Origin: BOG-933 sp037147415
GTDB lineage: Bacteria; Pseudomonadota; Alphaproteobacteria; Azospirillales; Azospirillaceae
Length of the DNA stretch: 37,638 bases
NCBI GenBank assembly: GCA_037147415.1
Contig: JBAWVF010000017.1
Span: forward strand, 1-37,638
Direction: 5' to 3'
Each line of letters opens with the position of its first letter. The stretch's first letter is position 1. Below, in pieces: positions 32,678 to 37,638 of the stretch. The notes beneath the pieces were generated by a model that was not told the origin of the DNA, did no database searches, and worked only from the letters and a program-made list of their open reading frames with translations. Position numbers and translations under genes: made by a program.

Positions 32678-34629
32678 ATGATCAAGCCACGACCCAGGAC
32701 GGCGTTTCATTAGCGGTGACCACGCCGTTGGGGAAGGATGTATTGATCCTGCAAGAACTGACCGGTACCGAATATATATCGAACCTGTTTCAGTTTACTC
32801 TGGTGATGCGCTCGTCGACCGGGGCCTTTGATTTGGATTTATCCGGGCTGATCGACCAGTCGATTACCGTTACGCTGACCGGAGATCAGGGCGCCAAGCG
32901 CTATATTAACGGCATTTGTTGTCGTGTGGTTCAGACCGCGACCGCCTATGTTGCTGAACTGAGACCGTGGTTATGGAAGCTCGGTTTGGCTTCCGATCAT
33001 TGCATTTATCAGAGCCAAAGTGCGGTTGAGATCATTAAAAAGGTGTTTTCCACTCTCGGCTATACCGATATTAAGGATTCAACCACGGCAACCTATGCCA
33101 AGCGCGATTATTGTGTCCAATATGGCGAAACCAGTCTGGCTTTCGTCTTGCGCCTGATGGAAGACGAGGGCCTCTATTACTTTTTTACCCATGAAGACGG
33201 CAAGCACACCCTGGTTTTGGCGGATGATGTTTCGGCTTGTGCCGATATTGCCGGCAGCGCAACGGTGCCCTATCTGGTGCTGTCGCCGGGGAAGCAATGG
33301 GTGGTGGCCGATCATGTCGGCAGCTGTTCGCTCGCGCAAGAGGTGGTCAGCGGCTCCTATCAAAGTGATGATTACGCCTTTATCACCCCGGCCACCGAAT
33401 TAAAGGCGACGGCGACCGGGGCCGTCAAAGGGCACAAGGTTTATGAATATCCCGGTAATTACCAAGCGAAGAACGCCGGAGATGCCCGGGCCAAGCTCCG
33501 GGTTGCCGAATTGCAAGCCCGGAACAAAAGCCTTTCCGGCACCGGGGTGGTTCGGGCATTTGCCGCGGGCTGCAAGTTTACTTTGAGTGATAATCCGCGG
33601 GCCGATTTGAACGCGTCCTGGACTCTGCATAGTGTCAGTCATCATGCCACCGCGCGCATTTATGATAATCGATTTACTGCATTGCCGGCGGAAACCGCGT
33701 TTCGTCCGCCCCGGTGCACACCGGTACCCCGAATTGTCGGAAGCCAGATCGCGACCGTAGTCGGAAAATCCGGCGAGGAAATTTACACCGATCAGTATGG
33801 TCGAATTAAAGTACAGTTCCCTTGGGACCAGTTGGGTAAGAATGACGAAAATAGCTCTTGCTGGGTGCGGGTCGCTCAAGGCTGGGCCGGTAAAAACTGG
33901 GGGACATTCTTTCTGCCCCGGATCGGGATGGAGGTTCTGGTGAGTTTCCTTGACGGCAATCCCGACCTGCCGATTGTGACCGGCTGCGTCTATAACGGAA
34001 CCAATCCGGTCCCCTATACTTTGTCGGCCGATCAGACCAAAAGTACGATTAAGACCAATAGCTCAAAAGATGGCAAAGGCTATAACGAAATTCGCTTCGA
34101 AGACAAAACCGATAGCGAGGAACTGTATTTTCAGGCACAAAAAGATATGAAGGTGCTGGTGAACAACAGCCGCACCGTCACGATTGATAAAGCGGACGAT
34201 ACCCTGACACTGAATGAAGGCAACCGCTCGGCGACCGTTACTAAAGGAAATGACTCGCTGACAATTACGGAAGGCAATTTGACCATATCGGTGGCAAAGG
34301 GCAACGAAACCTTATCAGTGAAGGGCAAGCGCGATTTAACCGTCGAAGGGGCCGAAACCCATACCTGCAAGGCGGCCTTCACTCACAAGATTTCTGGTAA
34401 TTTTACGCTGAAAGTTGATGGCAATATCAGTATCGAGGCGGGCGGCTCGATTTCGCTGAAATCCGGCACCGGCTTGACCATAACCGCCGGCACCGACATG
34501 ACCGCCAAGGGGGGGACCGGCGCTACGGTTCAGGCCGGAACCACGCTTTCCTTGAAGGGGAGTGCCAGTGCTACCCTGGATGGCGGCGGCATGACCACGG
34601 TCAAGGGCGGTATGATTAACCTGAACTAA
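32674..34629 (+). CDS. vgrG: T6SS spike protein VgrG (TssI)
   Basis: The product is 651 aa from the ATG at 32674 in the ATGA overlap with clpV, with GGAGGGGG upstream. The gp27-like part spans about 1-350 (VLILQELTGTEYISNLFQF, QYGETSLAFVLRLMEDEGLYY). A gp5 OB-fold follows (EIYTDQYGRIKVQFPWD, CWVRVAQGWAGKNWG, GMEVLVSFLDGNPDLP). The C-terminal 150 residues are Thr/Ser/Gly-rich repeats (TLTLNEGNRSATVTKGNDSL and similar) expected for the triple beta-helix needle. No enzymatic extension is fused. The next gene supplies the tip. Confidence 0.95.
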   Translation: MNDQATTQDGVSLAVTTPLGKDVLILQELTGTEYISNLFQFTLVMRSSTGAFDLDLSGLIDQSITVTLTGDQGAKRYINGICCRVVQTATAYVAELRPWLWKLGLASDHCIYQSQSAVEIIKKVFSTLGYTDIKDSTTATYAKRDYCVQYGETSLAFVLRLMEDEGLYYFFTHEDGKHTLVLADDVSACADIAGSATVPYLVLSPGKQWVVADHVGSCSLAQEVVSGSYQSDDYAFITPATELKATATGAVKGHKVYEYPGNYQAKNAGDARAKLRVAELQARNKSLSGTGVVRAFAAGCKFTLSDNPRADLNASWTLHSVSHHATARIYDNRFTALPAETAFRPPRCTPVPRIVGSQIATVVGKSGEEIYTDQYGRIKVQFPWDQLGKNDENSSCWVRVAQGWAGKNWGTFFLPRIGMEVLVSFLDGNPDLPIVTGCVYNGTNPVPYTLSADQTKSTIKTNSSKDGKGYNEIRFEDKTDSEELYFQAQKDMKVLVNNSRTVTIDKADDTLTLNEGNRSATVTKGNDSLTITEGNLTISVAKGNETLSVKGKRDLTVEGAETHTCKAAFTHKISGNFTLKVDGNISIEAGGSISLKSGTGLTITAGTDMTAKGGTGATVQAGTTLSLKGSASATLDGGGMTTVKGGMINLN

Positions 34630-34649
34630 CCTCTAAGCGGAGTCCGGCC

Positions 34650-35036
34650 ATGGGTCTACAGGTTGTTGCAGGCGCTTTGCTAAGCTGTAGTTTCGGAACA
34701 GCCCCGAGCGCGCTTGCCGTGTTACCGGCCAACCTTGTTAATGCGGGCGGTCCGGCCGCAGCCAATATCATGGATAACAAGCCGATGGTCAATATCATGA
34801 CCTTTGCCATGTGCAACAGTCTGGCCAACCCGATGGTTGCGGCGGCAACCGCGGCGGCAATGGGGGCGTTGACGCCGATGCCGTGCATTCCGGCGACGGC
34901 CGCACCGTGGACGCCGGGCAATCCGACCGTAATGATTGGCAAAATGCCGGCTCTGAATGACGGCTCAAAATGCATGTGCAGCTATGGTGGCTCAATCAGC
35001 ATCACCATGGCCGGACAATTCACGGTCAATGATTAA
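34650..35036 (+). CDS. PAAR-like tip protein (DUF4280 family)
   Basis: The product is 128 aa. The pattern PMVAAATAAAMGALTPMPCIP, then W-x2-G, a GKMPALNDGSKCMCSYGG block and ISITMAGQFTV fits DUF4280/PAAR-like proteins, small beta proteins that cap VgrG spikes. Its place 20 bp after vgrG supports this. Four of its five cysteines lie after residue 50, and may bind metal as in PAAR domains. No toxin domain is attached. The stop overlaps the convergent gene's stop. Confidence 0.85.
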   Translation: MGLQVVAGALLSCSFGTAPSALAVLPANLVNAGGPAAANIMDNKPMVNIMTFAMCNSLANPMVAAATAAAMGALTPMPCIPATAAPWTPGNPTVMIGKMPALNDGSKCMCSYGGSISITMAGQFTVND

Positions 35037-35656
35037 TCCGCGACCGGCTCGTCAACGTCAATCGTCACGCGCCGCTCGCTCAATTCACGTATCTGGCGCT
35101 CTATCGCCTCAATCTGTGTTTGAATGCGCTCGCGCTGAGCGATCAGCCGCTCCTTGTCACGCGCCAAGGCGACAATTTGTTCATCTCCGGCTAATGCGGT
35201 TTGACGCAGACGCCGCTTGAACTCGGTAATTTCCGGACGGGTGACGTCAGGGCGGATCAGATTGCTCTGTTCCGCAAGCTTGAGATTGGCATCGGTCAGG
35301 GTCGCCAATTGATAGACCGTGGCATAGCTTAGCGGCATGCGCTCGCCGAGCAGCTTGCCGCTGTCAATCGCTTCGGCAACAACGCGAAGTTGATAGCTTA
35401 CCTGATATCCGAACGGAAGTTCGGATTCAACCATTGTTTGATAGTCCCCGTGGGGCAGCTTGGCCCGGGCGACAACCAAATAGCGCCCGATGAGCAAAAA
35501 CTTTTCCTGAGCGTTGCGCCACAGACTGGCAATTTCGCGGACATATTCATCACGCGATTCCAGTTGTGCCGGGGTATCTTCCAGCCGGTCGAAGCGTGCA
35601 TCCTGAGTGACGGAACGCCGGGCTTGCGCTTTGGTAACCTGCTTAAATCCACTCAT
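35033..35656 (-). CDS. DUF3102-like protein coupled to parA
   Basis: The product is 207 aa from the ATG at 35656, which overlaps the parA stop as ATGA. The segment from IASLWRNAQEKFLLIGRYL to LPHGDYQTMVESELPFGYQ resembles DUF3102, found on plasmids and phage-like elements. Residues about 140-200 form a long charged coiled coil (LARDKERLIAQRERIQTQIE). No DNA-binding motif is certain. Gene order after ParA suggests it may act as a ParB-like partner, but it has no ParB signature. The 3' end meets that of the PAAR-like gene. Confidence 0.65.
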   Translation of the reverse strand: MSGFKQVTKAQARRSVTQDARFDRLEDTPAQLESRDEYVREIASLWRNAQEKFLLIGRYLVVARAKLPHGDYQTMVESELPFGYQVSYQLRVVAEAIDSGKLLGERMPLSYATVYQLATLTDANLKLAEQSNLIRPDVTRPEITEFKRRLRQTALAGDEQIVALARDKERLIAQRERIQTQIEAIERQIRELSERRVTIDVDEPVAD

Positions 35657-36306
35657 CGACCGATCTCCTGCCGTACAAAGGCCCAAACCCCAGCCATATG
35701 GTCAATTCCCTTTGCCCCCTTGACTTCCAGCACACCCAAGCCCCGACGCGCGGTAAACTGGATGTCGTCATAGTCGGGGATTTCGACCGGGCAGACCCGA
35801 CCATCAGCCAGCAACAGTCTTTGCGCTTCGGTAAAGGCACGGGTGCGCGGCTTTACGCGGTTAAGAATAAAGGCGGCGTTGACACCATATCTTCGAACGA
35901 AGCGCATCCAGGGTCGTACCGAGTCAAGATCATCATCAGACTGACCGGTCGGGATCAAAACAATATCGGCGGCCAGAGCAAGAAGTTTGAATTCTTCGGG
36001 GTGATCCTCGATGCTGGGCGGTGTGTCGATCACGACCAGATCGAAGCCGGAGATACCGGAAATTGCCTCGCGAACATCAACAGGGGCCATATTGGCTTCG
36101 AAATGTGAAATCGAGGCCATATCGTCTTCGCGCTTCCCGAACCACTTGGTTAAGCTGCGCTGCGGGTCAAGGTCAAGTGTCGCGACATCAAGCCCGTCCA
36201 GTGCGGCGGCAACCGCAAGGTTTCGGCTGAGGGTCGTCTTGCCGACGCCGCCCTTGGGTCCGTTTACCAGAATTCGCTTCATGGATGGCGTGGCTGAAAT
36301 CGACAT
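35653..36306 (-). CDS. parA: ParA-family partitioning ATPase
   Basis: The product is 217 aa from the ATG at 36306; a TTG at 36336 and an ATG at 36282 are alternatives, and none has a strong ribosome site. The deviant Walker A motif KGGVGKTT is at 18-25, the A' motif LDLDPQ at 44-49 and Walker B VVIDTPPS at 91-98. It lacks the N-terminal HTH domain of type Ia plasmid ParA. Such small orphan ParAs position plasmids, integrative elements, chemoreceptor arrays or other large complexes. It is followed by the DUF3102-like gene in a 4-bp overlap; no ParB is visible. Confidence 0.88.
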   Translation of the reverse strand: MSISATPSMKRILVNGPKGGVGKTTLSRNLAVAAALDGLDVATLDLDPQRSLTKWFGKREDDMASISHFEANMAPVDVREAISGISGFDLVVIDTPPSIEDHPEEFKLLALAADIVLIPTGQSDDDLDSVRPWMRFVRRYGVNAAFILNRVKPRTRAFTEAQRLLLADGRVCPVEIPDYDDIQFTARRGLGVLEVKGAKGIDHMAGVWAFVRQEIGR

Positions 36307-36367
36307 TTCGGCGTCGCTTGGAGAGTGAGTCAACACGCAGCGCCCCCTCTGTTTGTGTCTGTGCCGG

Positions 36368-36376
36368 CTTATAGCA
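36368..36376 (-). promoter_or_regulatory. putative extended -10 promoter for parA
   Basis: On the - strand TGCTATAAG fits the extended -10 form TGnTATAAT with one mismatch, 61 bp before the parA ATG. No good -35 hexamer is seen 17 bp upstream, which extended -10 promoters can tolerate. Confidence 0.35.
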
Positions 36377-36560
36377 CTCCGTGGACTCCCGGGAAATGGA
36401 AAAGCGCCAAACGGTCAAATCTAAGACTTGTCATAGATTCGGGTCGAGCCTTTGCCATCATGATTGGAAGCTAAACGGCGTCTCACGTAACAATGAATAA
36501 GTCTACCACGGACGGCAGCCCAGGTTCGTTTGCGGGTAGGCCAAGCCTTTCGCGCAGCAA

Positions 36561-36586
36561 CGTCCGACAAGTGACATTTTCGGACG
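36561..36586. promoter_or_regulatory. inverted repeat, operator-like, abutting the recombinase promoter
   Basis: CGTCCGA (36561-36567) and TCGGACG (36580-36586) are perfect inverted 7-mers with a 12-bp gap. The right arm ends exactly where the -35 box begins, a typical place for a dimeric regulator to act. Confidence 0.5.
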
Positions 36587-36615
36587 TTGAGTCAATGTTT
36601 CTATATAAGTATACT
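36587..36615 (+). promoter_or_regulatory. sigma-70 promoter for the tyrosine recombinase gene
   Basis: TTGAGT (36587-36592), a 17-bp spacer and TATACT (36610-36615) make a near-consensus promoter. The ribosome site AAAGGAG at 36622-36628 and the ATG at 36637 follow so closely that the leader would be very short. Confidence 0.65.
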
Positions 36616-36636
36616 CTCGTTAAAGGAGACGGGGCC

Positions 36637-36909
36637 ATGGTCGCAAATAAAGTGATCTCAAATATCGTAAAGGGGCAGGGGCAAATTGAAGAGCTTCGCG
36701 AGTTGGCGGCTCAAGCGGCAGTTCATGTGGCGCAGGCCCGAGGGGCCGGCACCCTGCGCGCTTATGCTTCGGCGTGGCGCCTTTATAATGTGTGGTGTGA
36801 TCGGCTTGGGCTACCGGCTCTTAACGGCGAGCCGCGCTTGGTCGGCATGTACTTGACCGCCGCCGCCGAGCGCTTGGCCGGTGTCATTATCAGAAGCCAA
36901 CTGCAGTAG
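36637..36909 (+). pseudogene. tyrosine recombinase/integrase, N-terminal fragment cut by a transposon
   Basis: The native sequence runs from the ATG at 36637 (AAAGGAG 8 nt upstream) to about 36881; after that the frame reads into a transposon end for eight residues and stops at 36909. The stretch GTLRAYASAWRLYNVWCDRL, continuing into GEPRLVGMYLTAAAERLAG, matches the SAM-like core-binding domain of phage-type integrases. The catalytic domain with the Arg-His-Arg-Tyr residues is missing and would lie beyond the transposon's other end, outside the window. An integrase here suggests an integrative element, possibly including parA. Confidence 0.75.
36882..36906 (+). repeat. terminal inverted repeat of a Tn402/Tn5053-family transposon
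   Basis: The 25 bases beginning TGTCATTATCAGAAG match the 25-bp terminal repeat of Tn402 and class 1 integrons, as I recall it, at 21 positions. A second CAGAAG-containing repeat (CAGAAGCTGACTTCA) starts 22 bp inside at 36913, as expected for additional transposase (TniA) binding sites. The recombinase reading frame is lost exactly here. Confidence 0.75.
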
Positions 36910-36931
36910 CTTCAGAAGCTGACTTCAATGA

Positions 36932-37552
36932 TCAGGGCTTGCGGCTATCAAGCAGCTTCTGACCGTCCTTCCGCAAGGTGCCGTCGGGTCCGACATGTCG
37001 GTAGAGCGTCTGCCGCGTTATGCCGAGTTCAAGGCACAGATATCCAACTTTTGTTTCTGGCTGCCCCATGGCGGCTTGCGCTAATCGGAGCTTCGCCGTT
37101 GTCATCTTGAACCGCCGACCGCCATGGCGACCACGGGCACGGGCGGCGGCCAAGCCCGCCCGCGTGCGTTCGGCGATCAGCTCACGCTCGAACTCAGCCA
37201 GGGCGGCGAAAATGCCGAACACCAGTTTGCCGGCTGCCGTCGTGGTGTCGATGTCGGCACCCTGGCCAGTCAGGACCTTGAGACCGATGTTCCGCTTGGT
37301 CAGGTCATGCACTGTGTTGACGAGGTGGTGCAGATTGCGGCCCAGCCGATCGAGTTTCCAGACCAGCAACGTATCGCCTGCGCGTAGCGCCTTGAGGCAG
37401 TTCTCCAATCCCGGCCGATCATCACGTCGGCCCGAGGCGTGGTCGGAATAGATGTGCTCCGCGTCGACGCCAGCGGCGGCCAGCGCATCCGATTGCAGGT
37501 CGAGAACCTGGCTGCCATCCGCCTTGGACACCCGAACATAGCCGATTCGCAT
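36932..37552 (-). CDS. tniR: serine resolvase TniR of a Tn402/Tn5053-like transposon
   Basis: The product is 206 aa from the ATG at 37552, with GGGGGAG close upstream; a TTG at 37579 would add nine residues. The N-terminal catalytic domain has IGYVRVSKADGSQ with nucleophile Ser9, then LVWKLDRLGRNLHHLV, and FGIFAALAEFERELIAERT. The C-terminal HTH is LCLELGITRQTLYRHVGPDG. The overall sequence closely resembles TniR/TniC of Tn5053 and Tn402 as I recall it. It resolves cointegrates at a res site. The 3' end lies 26 bp inside the terminal repeat. Confidence 0.9.
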   Translation of the reverse strand: MRIGYVRVSKADGSQVLDLQSDALAAAGVDAEHIYSDHASGRRDDRPGLENCLKALRAGDTLLVWKLDRLGRNLHHLVNTVHDLTKRNIGLKVLTGQGADIDTTTAAGKLVFGIFAALAEFERELIAERTRAGLAAARARGRHGGRRFKMTTAKLRLAQAAMGQPETKVGYLCLELGITRQTLYRHVGPDGTLRKDGQKLLDSRKP

Positions 37553-37638
37553 CGCTCCCCCAGTCACGCAAACGGACAAATGAGTGATACCAACCGCAAA
37601 AAGTCTTCATGCAACAGCCCAATTCCGAGAAGCAATTG
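37553..37638. promoter_or_regulatory. tniR upstream region, expected location of the res site
   Basis: In Tn5053-type elements the res recombination site lies directly upstream of tniR. These 86 bp hold short repeated pieces (GCAAA twice, GACAAATGAGTGAT) but no clear paired half-sites could be drawn by eye. The assignment rests on position. Confidence 0.3.

Larger units (their letters stand above)
36307..36636. other. divergent regulatory region between parA and the recombinase gene
   Basis: About 330 bp without a supported gene. An open frame from 36493 runs through it into the recombinase, but a promoter and inverted repeat lie within that frame, so it is treated as leader. It contains a possible parA promoter on the - strand and a good promoter with an operator-like repeat on the + strand, annotated separately. 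Confidence 0.6.
36882..37638. mobile_element. Tn402/Tn5053-like transposon, left end and resolvase module (partial)
   Basis: The element starts at the terminal repeat at 36882 and runs off the right edge of the window. The resolvase gene points toward this end, as tniR does toward the IRi side in Tn5053-type elements. The tniQ, tniB and tniA genes would be expected to the right of the window. No passenger gene lies between the end and tniR. The 5 bp just outside (GCCGG, 36877-36881) would be the target duplication if the other end carries it too. Confidence 0.65.

Noticed and set aside
36493..36636. 48-residue N-terminal extension of the recombinase fragment
   Set aside because: The promoter and operator-like repeat lie inside it, and a strong ribosome site precedes the ATG at 36637.

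Overview
The window reads as chromosomal DNA of a GC-rich alphaproteobacterium, probably Rhodospirillales-like. This is inferred from gene content and composition, not from a marker gene. No rRNA, tRNA or CRISPR array was seen.

Region 1 (1-6908, + strand) is a molybdenum/tungsten and formate block. mobA is preceded by a dispersed palindromic repeat element that appears to have landed at its start codon. Then come a bacteriohemerythrin, fdhD, a fused NuoE-NuoF type formate dehydrogenase beta subunit, and the tungstate ABC importer tupB-tupC-tupA. The set points to a tungsten-dependent NAD-linked formate dehydrogenase of the Methylobacterium FDH1 type, but no catalytic alpha subunit is present here. 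Two tandemly duplicated small coiled-coil genes sit between tupB and tupC.

Region 2 (6900-15209, - strand) is a chemotaxis-type operon read as cheA, a transmembrane receptor, cheW, a winged-helix/CZB protein, cheB, and a soluble protein with two degenerate receptor-tip motifs. No cheR or cheY is present. The transmembrane receptor gene carries a one-base frameshift in an A6 run. CheA contains an unusual tandem pair of 24-residue motifs resembling the MshEN domain of GspE/MshE ATPases.

Region 3 (15747-35036, + strand) is a complete type VI secretion locus: tssJ-K-L-M-A, then after a promoter-bearing gap tssB-C-hcp-tssE-F-G, then clpV(tssH)-vgrG-PAAR-like. Most neighbours are translationally coupled by 4-bp overlaps. 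The TssM NTPase domain has lost key nucleotide-binding residues. No obvious toxin effector or immunity gene is linked.

Region 4 (35033-37638) is mobile or plasmid-like. It holds a parA-DUF3102 pair (- strand), then a tyrosine recombinase gene with a good promoter and operator-like inverted repeat. That gene is cut by the end of a Tn402/Tn5053-family transposon, of which the terminal repeat and the serine resolvase tniR are visible before the window ends.
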